A DNA stretch of 64,000 nucleotides from Clostridium pasteurianum (GTDB lineage: Bacteria; Bacillota; Clostridia; Clostridiales; Clostridiaceae), in the NCBI RefSeq assembly GCF_001705235.1, contig NZ_MCGV01000001.1:4096181-4160180 (forward strand), read 5' to 3'. The position numbers and the translations under genes were made by a program. Of this stretch, positions 28,911-38,646 are shown piece by piece. The stretch's first letter is position 1; each line of letters starts with the position of its first letter. Below the pieces are notes generated by a model. It was not told the origin of the DNA. It made no database searches and was given only the letters and a program-made list of their open reading frames with translations.

Positions 28911-29346
28911 AAAGGGATATGTTCTTATGGAACTTGTTTGTAGTGCGGCTATCATATCAATATTGTGCAGCACAGTTATATTGAGCATTAAAAGTTATAA
29001 AGACATTAGAAATGCACTTGAAGTTAAATATGTTAATAATCAAATGGTGAACTTTATAAATACTAGCAGAAATTATTGCATAGCTAAGGGTACATGCGGA
29101 AAATTGTTTCTTAATATGAATTTAAATCGTGTAGAGTTTTTTAAAGATATAAATTCTAATATAGATATCTTTGTTTTACCACAAGGTTTTAAACTTGAGC
29201 CGGTTGCAACTAACAATGGATTAATTTTGATTGATGAGAATGGAATGCTTTTAAATGCGTGTTCCATTGCATATAAAGATAGTAAGAAAGGAACACATAT
29301 TATTACTGTGTGTGTTGGAACGGGAAATGTTGAAATTAAGAAGTAA
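28891..29346 (+). CDS. Prepilin-like protein (minor pilin)
   Basis: 151 aa. N-terminus KNKKG|YVLMELVCSAAIISILCSTVIL keeps Glu+5. The start overlaps the end of the previous prepilin gene by 20 bases. ATG 28891 puts the cleavage site at a normal distance; ATG 28873 would lengthen the leader. The head domain has no recognisable features apart from several cysteines. Confidence 0.8.
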   Translation: MFLTKNKKGYVLMELVCSAAIISILCSTVILSIKSYKDIRNALEVKYVNNQMVNFINTSRNYCIAKGTCGKLFLNMNLNRVEFFKDINSNIDIFVLPQGFKLEPVATNNGLILIDENGMLLNACSIAYKDSKKGTHIITVCVGTGNVEIKK

Positions 29347-29755
29347 AAAAGGTTTTGCTTTAGTTGAGGTTATGTGCGCATTTAGTATATTTTCAATACT
29401 GTTTTTATTTGCTATAGATTTAAAAGTAGATGAATTAAAGATGAAAAAATTTAATGATGAAGTTATGAATTATACATATTATTTAGATGCTGTAAAAAAT
29501 GAGATTATTTTTAATTATAATAATTCGGATATTGAAGGATTGAAACAAAAAGGTAAGATATGTTTGTCAAAATCTGATATACAAAGTAATAACTATACAC
29601 CCGACTTGAAAAACATAGGAACGTGTAATTTGAACAGTTATCCCTATATTATTGTAAATGATTCAAATGTAGGTGGAAGAACTAATGTGAATTTAAAACT
29701 TTATACTAAAATTCTTGGAAAGGAAAAGACTTTTGTATGTACATTCGTAAAGTAG
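29327..29755 (+). CDS. Prepilin-like protein (minor pilin)
   Basis: 142 aa. LRSKKG|FALVEVMCAFSIFSILFLFAI is a class III leader with Glu+5. ATG 29327 lies in the end of the preceding gene (20-base overlap) behind GGAACGGGA; the open frame extends upstream but those starts would give an improbable leader. Likely a GspI/J-like minor pilin by position. Confidence 0.8.
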   Translation: MLKLRSKKGFALVEVMCAFSIFSILFLFAIDLKVDELKMKKFNDEVMNYTYYLDAVKNEIIFNYNNSDIEGLKQKGKICLSKSDIQSNNYTPDLKNIGTCNLNSYPYIIVNDSNVGGRTNVNLKLYTKILGKEKTFVCTFVK

Positions 29756-30189
29756 AAAAGGGAACTACACTTATTGAAATTACAGCTGCAGCTGCCATAT
29801 TCAGTATGTTTGCTGTATTTGCGATTTCGGTGCTGTTTAATTTTATAAATCAATACAAAAGTGAAATGCTTACAAATAATGATAGTGCCTATTTTTCTAA
29901 TGGAACAATTGTGATAAATAAATTTTTGAAGGAAGGCACAGTAGAAGTTCAAGATGATAATAAAATAAAAATAACTAAGGATCAAAATAGTTTTAACGTG
30001 ATTTTATTAAATAAATATTTAAGCAAAATTGTAATAGATTATTATATCTTAAATATGAAAGTGACATCGAATAATATTATTATGGATGTTAAAGATTTTA
30101 AAGTGATAAAAAATAACAATGTTTTTTATATTTTTGTAACTCTAAAGGATGGAAAGAGGTATATGAAGTGTTTTCCAATAAAAGAATAA
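29737..30189 (+). CDS. Prepilin-like protein (minor pilin)
   Basis: 150 aa. RKVEKG|TTLIEITAAAAIFSMFAVFAISVL with Glu+5. Overlaps the preceding gene by 19 bases. The beta-rich head (NDSAYFSNGTIVINKFLKEGTVEV...) looks like GspJ/PilW-type minor pilins, an inference from size and order. Confidence 0.8.
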   Translation: MYIRKVEKGTTLIEITAAAAIFSMFAVFAISVLFNFINQYKSEMLTNNDSAYFSNGTIVINKFLKEGTVEVQDDNKIKITKDQNSFNVILLNKYLSKIVIDYYILNMKVTSNNIIMDVKDFKVIKNNNVFYIFVTLKDGKRYMKCFPIKE

Positions 30190-30356
30190 AACATAAAGGA
30201 TTTAGCATTATATATGGAATTATATTGGGCATGCTTTGTGTTATTGCAGCAGTTTATTTATTAAGTATTGAATGTCAAAGAAAGAAATGCATGCTGGAAT
30301 TTCAAAAATCAGAATTTAAAACAAAAAATAATAACTGTGATATTTATATAGAATGA
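30168..30356 (+). CDS. Very small pilin-like membrane protein
   Basis: 62 aa. KHKG|FSIIYGIILGMLCVIAAVYLLSI looks like a prepilin leader and helix, but Glu+5 is replaced by Tyr, as in GspK/PilX-like tip pilins that lack it, and there is almost no head domain. GTG 30168 follows AAAGAGG at 30153-30159. Overlaps genes on both sides, so it is probably translated. Confidence 0.65.
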   Translation: MFSNKRIKHKGFSIIYGIILGMLCVIAAVYLLSIECQRKKCMLEFQKSEFKTKNNNCDIYIE

Positions 30357-30382
30357 AGTTTTATTTCAGGAAAGGAGAATTC

Positions 30383-31111
30383 ATGAAAAATTTTAAGGAA
30401 ATTTATGCTGTTAATTATGACGAAGTTGAAAAGACTTACTTGAATATTTTAAATAAAATTACAATGGAAGATATAAAAAGCACAAATAAATTCTTTAATT
30501 TAAAGAGTAAAAAGACCTATGTAATAATAGGTGGAGAAGAAGTTTATATAAAATACTTTGATTTACCTAAGGTTAAAGATGAACAATTGTATCAAATGAT
30601 AAATAATGAATTAAGGTATATATATCATAATGAAAGAAATTTCATATTTAGCTATAGGAAGATTGAAGAAAAAAACAATAAAATAAAAGTAATTGTATTT
30701 TTTGTGAGCTCCGATAATTTACAAGGTATAAGAAAGAATATAGATGTGAGGACTCTAAAAGCAGTAAAAATGATTCAATTTTGTTTTATTGAATATTATA
30801 AAAAGATCATTAAGGAGGATAATTTTATTTTATGTTTTTCATATAAGAAAGATATTTATATAAATGCTGTTGAAAATGGGTATATGTGTGCTAATAATAT
30901 ATATTCGCGTAGAAATAATGAGATATATGCCTTTTATGATTACATTAGTATGTTTATAGAAAATAAAATTGATAGAAATAACTTTAAAGATTTTTATATT
31001 GTAAAAGAAAGTATAAGTGATAAAAAGACAATAGATAAATTAATGAAAAATTTTAGAGTACATTACTTGGATGAGATGAGTAAAAGTGAATTGATGAAAC
31101 TAATTGTTTAA
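30383..31111 (+). CDS. PilM-like pilus assembly protein (divergent)
   Basis: 242 aa, soluble. The segment KKTYVIIGGEEVYIKYFDLPKVKDEQLYQMINNELRYIYH resembles the actin-like PilM/GspL-cyto fold, and the position directly before a PilN-like gene supports this; the C-terminal half is short for PilM. ATG 30383 has AAAGGAGA upstream. Confidence 0.6.
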   Translation: MKNFKEIYAVNYDEVEKTYLNILNKITMEDIKSTNKFFNLKSKKTYVIIGGEEVYIKYFDLPKVKDEQLYQMINNELRYIYHNERNFIFSYRKIEEKNNKIKVIVFFVSSDNLQGIRKNIDVRTLKAVKMIQFCFIEYYKKIIKEDNFILCFSYKKDIYINAVENGYMCANNIYSRRNNEIYAFYDYISMFIENKIDRNNFKDFYIVKESISDKKTIDKLMKNFRVHYLDEMSKSELMKLIV

Positions 31112-31149
31112 CTAAAAAAATTACGAATAGTGCCACGAAAGGAAAAAAT

Positions 31150-31617
31150 ATGGATGAAAACAATTTTTTACCCTATGATATTAAAACAGAAAAGGTTAAT
31201 AGAAAAAACAAGATTGTGTATATAGTCCTAATTGTTTTAGCAGCATGTAATTTAATAGCAGTAGGTGCTTTATGCAGTAACTATTTTAAGTATAATAATT
31301 TAAAAGAAATAAAAATAGAAGATAAAACAAATTTCGAAAAAGATAACATCGACAAACCAACAGAAAATGAAATTTCTAAAAGATATAATAATAGACTTAA
31401 TGAGTTTTTTTGTATTATAAATAAATTTAACTGGACTACTGTTATAATAAAAGATAATTTGATAAGTTTTAATGTAATATGTGGAAATAATGAAATGGAA
31501 AATATGCTTTATGAAATGGAAAAAAGTGAAAAGTTTAAGGTGCAAGATGTTTGTAAAGGTGAAGATGATGATAATTCATATAATTTAAATGTAAAGGTGG
31601 AATTACATGAAAATTAA
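31150..31617 (+). CDS. PilN-like pilus assembly protein
   Basis: 155 aa. Short cytoplasmic N-terminus (NNFLPYDIKTEK, cf. the PilN INLLP motif), one membrane helix (about 24-46), then a coiled-coil and a small alpha/beta domain. Assigned by topology and gene order; overall similarity to PilN cannot be judged by eye. Overlaps the next gene by 11 bases. Confidence 0.6.
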   Translation: MDENNFLPYDIKTEKVNRKNKIVYIVLIVLAACNLIAVGALCSNYFKYNNLKEIKIEDKTNFEKDNIDKPTENEISKRYNNRLNEFFCIINKFNWTTVIIKDNLISFNVICGNNEMENMLYEMEKSEKFKVQDVCKGEDDDNSYNLNVKVELHEN

Positions 31618-32008
31618 AATTATAGCGGGGGTACTATTAGTATTCTCTTTTTTATTTTTGATTGCAGTGAATAATAAGGTTTATAATAAATATATAACTT
31701 TAGAGAATCAAAATAATATGCAAACTAAGAAAATAACTAAAAAAAAGACTAATGTCTCATATAAAGAAATATTTCATACATTTAATAAATATAAAGATGT
31801 AAATGTAGAAGATATTAAATATGATGATAAAAATAATATATGTACGGAAGTAAGCTTTGTTTCCGACAAAAATGGAATAATGAGTAAGCTTAATAAATTT
31901 AGTTATGAGAAATGCATAAATAATATTAGTAATATTACTATAAACAGCAAAGATGGTAATAAAGTCTGTAAAATAGAGCTGATGCTCAAGAAGCAAGGGG
32001 AAAAATAA
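31607..32008 (+). CDS. PilO-like pilus assembly protein
   Basis: 133 aa. One N-terminal helix (about 4-20), a polar linker, and a small periplasm-type domain. Last gene of the pilus run and translationally coupled to the PilN-like gene. The PilO call rests on order and topology only. Confidence 0.5.
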   Translation: MKIKIIAGVLLVFSFLFLIAVNNKVYNKYITLENQNNMQTKKITKKKTNVSYKEIFHTFNKYKDVNVEDIKYDDKNNICTEVSFVSDKNGIMSKLNKFSYEKCINNISNITINSKDGNKVCKIELMLKKQGEK

Positions 32009-32184
32009 ATTTGCAAATAATTATAAGTTCTGATAAAATAGCATTGGTCAACCATGTGTAATTTTGGAATAACTTATAATGTCAATAAATATATATTGAA
32101 ATTACAAGCTATTTATTTAAGTCGTAATTTATGTGCTATAAGATTGATATTATTAGTATAAGTGTCAGAAGGGAGACGTCTTAA

Positions 32185-33255
32185 GTGTATAGTAAAAGAA
32201 TTGAAAAATTAAGAAAAGCAATGGTTAACAGTGGAATAGATGGGGTTTTGCTTATAAGTGATCCTAATAGAAATTACATGAGTGGTTTTACGGGCGACGA
32301 AAGCTTTTCTATAATAACTTTAGATGAGACTATATTTATAACTGATTCAAGGTTCACAGAACAGGCAAAGCAGCAAGTTAGTCAAAATTATAAAGTTGTA
32401 CAGTATGATAGGCCATTTTCATCTTTCTTAGGTGGTATGGTAGAAAAGCTAAAAATTAAAAAGTTGGGATTTGAAGAAGATATAATATCATTTTCTACGT
32501 ATAATACTTATAAAAATAGTGTTAAAGCAGAACTAGTACCTTTAAATGGTATGGTTGAAAAATTAAGAATTATAAAAGATGATGATGAGATTGATACTAT
32601 AAAGCAGGCAGCAGCTATAGCCGATAAAGCTTTTAGTCATATGCTTAAATTTATAAAAAAAGGAATGACAGAAAGAGAAATTGGACTTGAACTTGAATTT
32701 ACCATGAAGAAATTAGGTGCTAGGGATTTATCTTTTCCATCTATAATAGCAAGTGGTGAAAGATCATGTTTACCTCATGGTCAGGCTACTCAGAAGGTTG
32801 TTCAAGATGGAGACTTTTTGACTATGGATTTTGGATGCATTTTTAATGATTATTGCTCTGATATGACAAGAACAGTTGTTATTGGAAAACCAAATGATAA
32901 GATGAAAGAAATATACAGTATAGTTCTTAAGGCTAATGAAGCTGGTCTAAAAGCTATAAAGAGTGGAATTAAAGGTTGTGAAGCTGATAAAGTTTCAAGA
33001 GATGTAATAAATTCTTATGGATATGCAAAGAATTTTGGACATTCACTAGGTCATGGAGTTGGAAGACAAATACATGAGAACCCTACACTAGGTCCTTCAT
33101 CTGATATAGTTTTGGAACCTGGAATGATAGTAACAGATGAACCTGGTATATATATTCCTGAATTTGGTGGAGTAAGAATAGAAGATTTAGTACTTGTTAA
33201 AGATAATGGATGTGAAGCTTTATCACATTCACCTAAAGAACTTATATGTTTATAG
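32185..33255 (+). CDS. pepP: Xaa-Pro aminopeptidase (M24B)
   Basis: Cleaves the N-terminal residue before proline; two metal ions. 356 aa. N-terminal creatinase-like domain (about 1-125), then the pita-bread fold with ligands in DFGCIFNDYCSDMTRT (two Asp), GHSLGHGVGRQIHE (His), DEPGIYIPEFGG (Glu) and VRIEDLV (Glu). GTG 32185 behind GGGAGACG. It precedes efp, a common Firmicute order. Confidence 0.92.
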   Translation: MYSKRIEKLRKAMVNSGIDGVLLISDPNRNYMSGFTGDESFSIITLDETIFITDSRFTEQAKQQVSQNYKVVQYDRPFSSFLGGMVEKLKIKKLGFEEDIISFSTYNTYKNSVKAELVPLNGMVEKLRIIKDDDEIDTIKQAAAIADKAFSHMLKFIKKGMTEREIGLELEFTMKKLGARDLSFPSIIASGERSCLPHGQATQKVVQDGDFLTMDFGCIFNDYCSDMTRTVVIGKPNDKMKEIYSIVLKANEAGLKAIKSGIKGCEADKVSRDVINSYGYAKNFGHSLGHGVGRQIHENPTLGPSSDIVLEPGMIVTDEPGIYIPEFGGVRIEDLVLVKDNGCEALSHSPKELICL

Positions 33256-33339
33256 TTGTTTAATAAGGATAAAGTGTATTAATTTTACCTAAAAGGTTAT
33301 AATATTATATATTGATTAATGTTTTGGAGGGATACTTAA

Positions 33340-33900
33340 ATGATATCAGCAGGAGATTTAAGAAAAGGAACTACTTTTGAGTTAGATGGACAAGTTTATA
33401 ATGTAGTTGATTTTTTACATGTAAAACCGGGAAAAGGAGCAGCTTTTGTAAGAACAAAGCTTAAAAATGTTATTAATGGTGCCGTAACAGAGACAACATT
33501 TAACCCAACAACTAAATTACAGGAAGCAGTAATAGAAAGAAAAGAAATGCAATATTTGTATTCTGATGGATCTTTTTATTATTTCATGGATCAAGAGACT
33601 TATGAACAAATTCCTTTAAGTTTTGATCAAGTTGAAAATGCTATTAAGTTTTTAAAGGAAAATATGTTTGCAACAATTAAATTCTATAAAGGAGAAGCTT
33701 TCTCAGTAGAAGCACCTAATTTTGTAGAGCTTAAAATAGTTTCATGTGAACCTGGAGTAAAGGGAAATACAACATCAAATGTTATGAAACCAGCTACTCT
33801 TGAGACTAATGCAGTAGTTCAAGTACCTTTATTTGTTAATGAAGGAGAAACTATAAGAGTTGATACAAGAACTGGGGAATACATGGAAAGAGTTCAATAA
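33340..33900 (+). CDS. efp: Translation elongation factor P
   Basis: Relieves ribosome stalling at polyproline. 186 aa, three beta-barrel domains. The tip loop [15 protein letters not shown] carries the lysine that is modified in many bacteria; domain III ends [15 protein letters not shown] before ATG 33340. Confidence 0.97.
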   Translation: MISAGDLRKGTTFELDGQVYNVVDFLHVKPGKGAAFVRTKLKNVINGAVTETTFNPTTKLQEAVIERKEMQYLYSDGSFYYFMDQETYEQIPLSFDQVENAIKFLKENMFATIKFYKGEAFSVEAPNFVELKIVSCEPGVKGNTTSNVMKPATLETNAVVQVPLFVNEGETIRVDTRTGEYMERVQ

Positions 33901-33994
33901 TCATATTATCAACGAATCTTACAGTTTTATATAGAAAAATTATTTATAAATATCTAAGCTTTTAAAGTAAAAAGGTTTAGTACATATAAAGCAT

Positions 33995-34041
33995 AAAGAA
34001 GTCATAGATTTATATTAAGTCTATGGCTTCTTTTGTTTTTT
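33995..34041 (+). terminator. Intrinsic terminator after efp
   Basis: AAGAAGTCATAGA / TCTATGGCTTCTTTT hairpin with an 11-base AT loop, then GTTTTTT. Confidence 0.85.
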
Positions 34042-34133
34042 GCAATTTTATAAGAAGCATATATAAATTTCATTTTTTGTAATAATTCATAAGTATATAA
34101 AATAATAATTAATTAGGGAAAGGAGGAAAAGTG

Positions 34134-35057
34134 ATGAACCTTAAAGATATTTTTTCCATACTACCTGAAAATATAGAAAATCAAATTAAAGGAATATCAG
34201 ATTGTAATAAATTGCAGGAGATAAGAATAAAAGTAAACAAGCCTTTAATGCTCCAAGTAGGTGGAAGAGAAATAACAGGTAGTTCTATTACTACTAAAGA
34301 AGAGTTAAAAAAAATATTTAATATTATGAGTGGTTATTCAATATATTCTGTAGAGGATGAATTAAAACAAGGCTATATAACTATAAAAGGTGGACACAGG
34401 GTTGGAATATGCGGTGATTGTGTGGTTGAGGGAGATAAGGTAAAAACTATAAAAAATATATCTTCGTTAAATATAAGAATATGTAATGAAATAATAGGAT
34501 GCTCAAATAAGATAATGAAAAAAATAATTCATGGAAACAGGGTGTTTAATACCATTATAATATCACCTCCTAATTGTGGTAAAACAACTTTACTAAGAGA
34601 CATTGCAAGAAATTTATCATATGGCATTAGAAGTATTGATTTTAAGGGGAAAAGGGTATGCATTATAGATGAAAGAAGTGAAATAGGTGCTTGTTTAGAA
34701 GGCATAGCCCAAATGGATATTGGAATAAGAACAGATATAATGGATAACTGTCCTAAAAGTGTTGGTATTATGATGGCTATAAGGAGCATGGCACCGGAGG
34801 TTATAATTTGCGATGAAATAGGAACCTATGATGATATTAAGAGTATACTTACCGCAGTAAACTGTGGTGTTAATTTGGTTACTACTATACATGGTTTTGG
34901 TATTGAAGATTTAAATAAAAGAGATGTATTTAAAGATGCAGTTAATAACAGAGTTTTTGAAAGAGCAATAGTTTTAAGTGATAAAAGAGGAGTTGGAACC
35001 GTAGAGTATATTTATAATTTTTATACAGGGGAGAAGGAGGGGAGTTTATATAATTGA
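34134..35057 (+). CDS. spoIIIAA: Stage III sporulation protein AA (secretion-like ATPase)
   Basis: Cytoplasmic ATPase of the mother-cell SpoIIIA-SpoIIQ channel, related to type II/IV secretion ATPases. 307 aa. Walker A SPPNCGKTTLLRDI (about 142-155), Walker B region APEVIICDEIG. ATG 34134 is preferred over GTG 34131 because AAGGAGG (34120-34126) is better spaced. The stop overlaps the next start (TTGA). Confidence 0.95.
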   Translation: MNLKDIFSILPENIENQIKGISDCNKLQEIRIKVNKPLMLQVGGREITGSSITTKEELKKIFNIMSGYSIYSVEDELKQGYITIKGGHRVGICGDCVVEGDKVKTIKNISSLNIRICNEIIGCSNKIMKKIIHGNRVFNTIIISPPNCGKTTLLRDIARNLSYGIRSIDFKGKRVCIIDERSEIGACLEGIAQMDIGIRTDIMDNCPKSVGIMMAIRSMAPEVIICDEIGTYDDIKSILTAVNCGVNLVTTIHGFGIEDLNKRDVFKDAVNNRVFERAIVLSDKRGVGTVEYIYNFYTGEKEGSLYN

Positions 35058-35572
35058 TAAAGTTTTTAGGATGCATTCTTATTATAACTTCTTCTACTTT
35101 TTTGGGATTTAGTTATGCAGAGAACTTTAGAAAAAGAGTAAAGCAGTTAAAGGAGCTTCAAAATTGTCTTTATGAACTTAGAAATGAAATTATATATGCT
35201 CATGTGCCGCTTATCGAAGCATTTAATGAAACTAGCGAAAGGGCAAATTATCCTGTGAACTTGATTTTTAAGTGCGCAGCAGAAAATCTTAATAATAAAA
35301 CTTGTAATAGCGTATATGAAGCATTTAAATTTACTTTTGCATCTGAAAAATTTGATACTAATTTAAAATATGAAGATAAAAGGATAATTTTAAATTTATC
35401 TAAAAGTTTAGGGGAAACAGATGTTGATGGTCAAATAAAGGTATTTGATTTAGCTGTTGAAAGTATAAAAAAAAATATAAATGATGCAGAAGAAACGATG
35501 AAAAAAAACGTCAAAATGTATAGGTGTTTAGGCTTTTGCGTTGGGGCGATGATTACAATTATGCTTATTTAG
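35054..35572 (+). CDS. spoIIIAB: Stage III sporulation protein AB
   Basis: 172 aa; membrane helices at both ends (about 3-17, 153-171) with a helical middle, resembling a GspF/T2SF half. KQLKELQNCLYELRNEIIYAHVPLIEAF is characteristic. TTG start at 35054 overlaps the spoIIIAA stop. Confidence 0.93.
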   Translation: MIKFLGCILIITSSTFLGFSYAENFRKRVKQLKELQNCLYELRNEIIYAHVPLIEAFNETSERANYPVNLIFKCAAENLNNKTCNSVYEAFKFTFASEKFDTNLKYEDKRIILNLSKSLGETDVDGQIKVFDLAVESIKKNINDAEETMKKNVKMYRCLGFCVGAMITIMLI

Positions 35573-35583
35573 GAGGTGATCTT

Positions 35584-35781
35584 TTGCTTGATGTAACACT
35601 TATATTTAGAATTGCAGCAGTTGGAATTATCATCATAATTATGGATAAAATACTTAAATCCAGTGGCAAAGATGATTTTGCGGTAGTAACAAATTTAGCA
35701 GGCATAGTGATCATTCTCATTATGGTAATAAATTTAATAAGCAAATTGTTTGATGCTGTAAAAACTATGTTCCAACTCTAG
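35584..35781 (+). CDS. spoIIIAC: Stage III sporulation protein AC
   Basis: 65 aa, two membrane helices. TTG 35584 lies five bases after AGGAGGTGA and gives the usual family length; the frame is open farther upstream inside spoIIIAB, but that would add residues absent from the family. Confidence 0.93.
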   Translation: MLDVTLIFRIAAVGIIIIIMDKILKSSGKDDFAVVTNLAGIVIILIMVINLISKLFDAVKTMFQL

Positions 35782-35790
35782 GGGGATATT

Positions 35791-36174
35791 ATGGAAATAA
35801 TAAAGATTGCAGCTTTTGCATTTGTAGCTTTAGCAGTTACGCTTGTATTTAAAAACAGAAGAGAAGATGTAGCTATTAGTATAAGTATAATTACAGGAAC
35901 TTTAATTTTTATTTTTATGATACCTAAAATAACATCAGTTATGCAGGTTTTACAGCAATTTGCCCTTAAATCTAAAGTGGATTTTGTATATTTAACTACT
36001 GTGTTTAAAATACTTTGTATCGCATATGTAGCATCATTTTGCAGTGAAATATGTAAGGATGCAGGACAAAATAATATAGCTTCAAAAGTGGAATTTGCAG
36101 GGAAAATACTTATTCTTATGTTAGCAATACCAATACTTATGGGGGTTTTAAATGCTATTTTAAATATCATATAG
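35791..36174 (+). CDS. spoIIIAD: Stage III sporulation protein AD
   Basis: 127 aa, four membrane helices, related to SpoIIIAC (KIAAFAFVALAVTLVFKNRREDVAISISI). Component of the mother-cell membrane complex feeding the forespore. ATG 35791 follows AGGGGGA. Confidence 0.93.
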   Translation: MEIIKIAAFAFVALAVTLVFKNRREDVAISISIITGTLIFIFMIPKITSVMQVLQQFALKSKVDFVYLTTVFKILCIAYVASFCSEICKDAGQNNIASKVEFAGKILILMLAIPILMGVLNAILNII

Positions 36175-36183
36175 GAGTAAAAA

Positions 36184-37332
36184 ATGAAAAAAATAATATT
36201 AATGCTTATAATTTTTTTTATGTTATTACCAATAACTGTACAAGCATATAATGTGAATAATGATAAAAGTACTAAGGAAGATGAAGAACAAATAATGCAG
36301 ATGTATGATTACATGACTAAAATTAAAAATAAATATGAGATATTAAGGGATTTTGATATAAAGGATTATGTTGAGTATTATATGAAAAATGGTAAAGGGA
36401 ATGTATCATTTACTAAATTTAGTAAGGCTGTAGCCCAGTACTTTATTCAGGATATATCAGCTAGTTTAAAATTAATATCTACACTTATATTTATATGTAT
36501 TATATGTGCTCTTCTAAATAATTTACAAAATGCTTTTTCCTCAGAAAAGTTAACGGATATAGCATATTTTGCATGCTACTCAATTATAATAATAATAATT
36601 GCCAGAAATTTTAAAATATGTATAAGTACTGCTCAAGCTTCAATGAAGGATATGAGTAGTACCATGGGAGCACTTGTGCCAATTTTACTTACGCTACTTA
36701 TAAGCTCAGGAAGTTTAGTTCAGTCTACTCTCCTTGATCCTATTATATTGTTTTCTATTAGCTTTACACAAAAAGTTTTTAATGATGTATTAATACCAAT
36801 GATTTTAATGTCTTTTGTACTTGAATTTGTAAACAACTTATCTAATGATTACAAAATTGATAAATTATCAAAACTGTTACGCCAGTGTGTTATGTGGATA
36901 CAGGGTATAGTTATGACCGTATTTATAGGAATAATAACTATACGTGGAATAAGTGCTAAAGCTGTAGATAACGTTACTTCAAAAACTGCAAAATTTGCAG
37001 TGGATAATTTTGTACCAATAGTTGGAAAATGCTTATCAGATGCAATCTCAACAGTAGCTGGATATTCAATACTAATTAAGAATGCAGTTGGAAGTGTAGG
37101 GCTTATTGTTTTAATAGCAATTGTTATTTTCCCTATAATAAAAATTTTGGTACTTGCATTTATTCATAAATTAGCAGCTGCTTTGGTAGAACCTATAAGT
37201 GATAAAAAAATAGTTAATTGCATAAATAGTGCAGGCGATTGTCTTATACTTATTGCTTCGTGTCTTATAGGCGTATCAGTAATGTTTTTTATAATGATAG
37301 CAATAATAATAGCTGCGGGTAAAGCAGCTTAA
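36184..37332 (+). CDS. spoIIIAE: Stage III sporulation protein AE
   Basis: 382 aa. N-terminal signal-like helix (about 2-20), an extracytoplasmic segment, then about seven membrane helices. SSTMGALVPILLTLLISSGS and the glycine-poor GISAKAVDNVTSKTAKFAVDNFVPIVG stretch are family-typical. Confidence 0.94.
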   Translation: MKKIILMLIIFFMLLPITVQAYNVNNDKSTKEDEEQIMQMYDYMTKIKNKYEILRDFDIKDYVEYYMKNGKGNVSFTKFSKAVAQYFIQDISASLKLISTLIFICIICALLNNLQNAFSSEKLTDIAYFACYSIIIIIIARNFKICISTAQASMKDMSSTMGALVPILLTLLISSGSLVQSTLLDPIILFSISFTQKVFNDVLIPMILMSFVLEFVNNLSNDYKIDKLSKLLRQCVMWIQGIVMTVFIGIITIRGISAKAVDNVTSKTAKFAVDNFVPIVGKCLSDAISTVAGYSILIKNAVGSVGLIVLIAIVIFPIIKILVLAFIHKLAAALVEPISDKKIVNCINSAGDCLILIASCLIGVSVMFFIMIAIIIAAGKAA

Positions 37333-37343
37333 AAGGGTAAGGA

Positions 37344-37937
37344 ATGGTGAACTATATGATTAAATGGCTTCAACAATGGGTTATAACTATATGTACTACA
37401 GCTGTACTTATTACAGCTGTGGAGATTATATTACCGGATAATAAGCTCAGAAAATACGCTAAGTTTGTAGTAGGTCTTATTTTAATGACTGTAATTATTC
37501 AACCAATAATAAAAGTTGTAAGTAAAACTGATGATGTAGAAAGCTATATTATAAATGCTCAGAATACATTTGAACAAAATAATTATAATGAGACTCTAAA
37601 GAAAAGTGACAGTAAAAATGTATCTTCTATAGTAGGGGAGTTTAAAAAAAATTTAGAGGACAGCTGCGTAAAAATGCTAAAAAACAAATATCCTGATAAT
37701 GATTATAGTGTAACTGCTGAGGTTAATTATGATGATAGCAGTAAAGCGGTCTCCGTAAAGTCTTTAAGCATTGGAGTGAAAGACAGATCAATTGGGAAGG
37801 TAAAAAAGGTGAGAATAGAAGATGAACAATGTGATAAAAGCAGTGATGTTGATGAAAAAACAAAAAAAGAAATAAGTACTTATGTAAGTGATGAAATAAA
37901 AGTACCTTATTCTGATATAAAAGTTTATAAACTTTAA
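37344..37937 (+). CDS. spoIIIAF: Stage III sporulation protein AF
   Basis: 197 aa; two N-terminal helices (about 12-30, 38-58) and a soluble C-terminal ring-building-like domain ending PYSDIKVYKL. ATG 37344 is used; the in-frame ATG at 37356 is an alternative. Confidence 0.92.
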   Translation: MVNYMIKWLQQWVITICTTAVLITAVEIILPDNKLRKYAKFVVGLILMTVIIQPIIKVVSKTDDVESYIINAQNTFEQNNYNETLKKSDSKNVSSIVGEFKKNLEDSCVKMLKNKYPDNDYSVTAEVNYDDSSKAVSVKSLSIGVKDRSIGKVKKVRIEDEQCDKSSDVDEKTKKEISTYVSDEIKVPYSDIKVYKL

Positions 37938-37949
37938 TGGGGTGATGAG

Positions 37950-38570
37950 ATGAATTTTAAAAAAATTTTAGAACATCTTAAAATTAATTTCAAGGATAAG
38001 AATGGCAAAAAAAATACATTAAGTAACATAATTATTTTAGGGCTTATAGGAGTACTCTTAATTATTACTGCTGATTTTTTTAGAAATACTTCTAATATGT
38101 CTTTGGCAAGTAATAGTAATAATACTAGTAAAAGTAATCAAAGCAAGACTAAGAATGAAGTAGAACCTTCAAAAGATTATGAAACTAGTATGGAAAACAA
38201 ATTAAAGAGTACTTTAGAGCAAATAGATGGAGTTGGTAAAGTTCAAGTTATGATTTATTTTGGAAGTGGAGAAGAACAGGTACCTGCCACTAATGAAAAT
38301 AAAACTAAATCTGTTACTGATGAAACAGATAATTCCGGTGGAAAAAGGACAACTACACAAAATTCTGATGGAAGCACCGTTGTAACCTCAAAAGATGGGG
38401 ATAAAGAATCACCATTCATACTAAAAGATTACAAGCCTAAGATAACAGGAGTATGTGTGGTTGCAGAGGGGGCAGACAGTTCCGTTATAAAACTTAATAT
38501 AATAAATGCTGTTGTTGACTTATTTCAACTTAGTGAAGATAAGGTAAATGTATATCCTATGAAAAAATAA
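37950..38570 (+). CDS. spoIIIAG: Stage III sporulation protein AG
   Basis: 206 aa. One membrane helix (about 28-45), a Ser/Asn-rich linker, then the ring-building domain (LEQIDGVGKVQVMIYFGSGEEQ ... ITGVCVVAEGAD) that forms the large SpoIIIAG ring between membranes during engulfment. GGGGTGATG precedes the start. Confidence 0.94.
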   Translation: MNFKKILEHLKINFKDKNGKKNTLSNIIILGLIGVLLIITADFFRNTSNMSLASNSNNTSKSNQSKTKNEVEPSKDYETSMENKLKSTLEQIDGVGKVQVMIYFGSGEEQVPATNENKTKSVTDETDNSGGKRTTTQNSDGSTVVTSKDGDKESPFILKDYKPKITGVCVVAEGADSSVIKLNIINAVVDLFQLSEDKVNVYPMKK

Positions 38571-38646
38571 ATCATTCATAGAAAAGAGTAAACAAGCATA
38601 TAAATTTTTTAGAATAGATAATAAATAAAGGGAGGATAAGAAATAA

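Noticed and set aside
35778-36170. Minus-strand 130-aa ORF opposite spoIIIAD
   Set aside because: Exact shadow of a conserved sporulation gene; hydrophobic antisense of a membrane protein.
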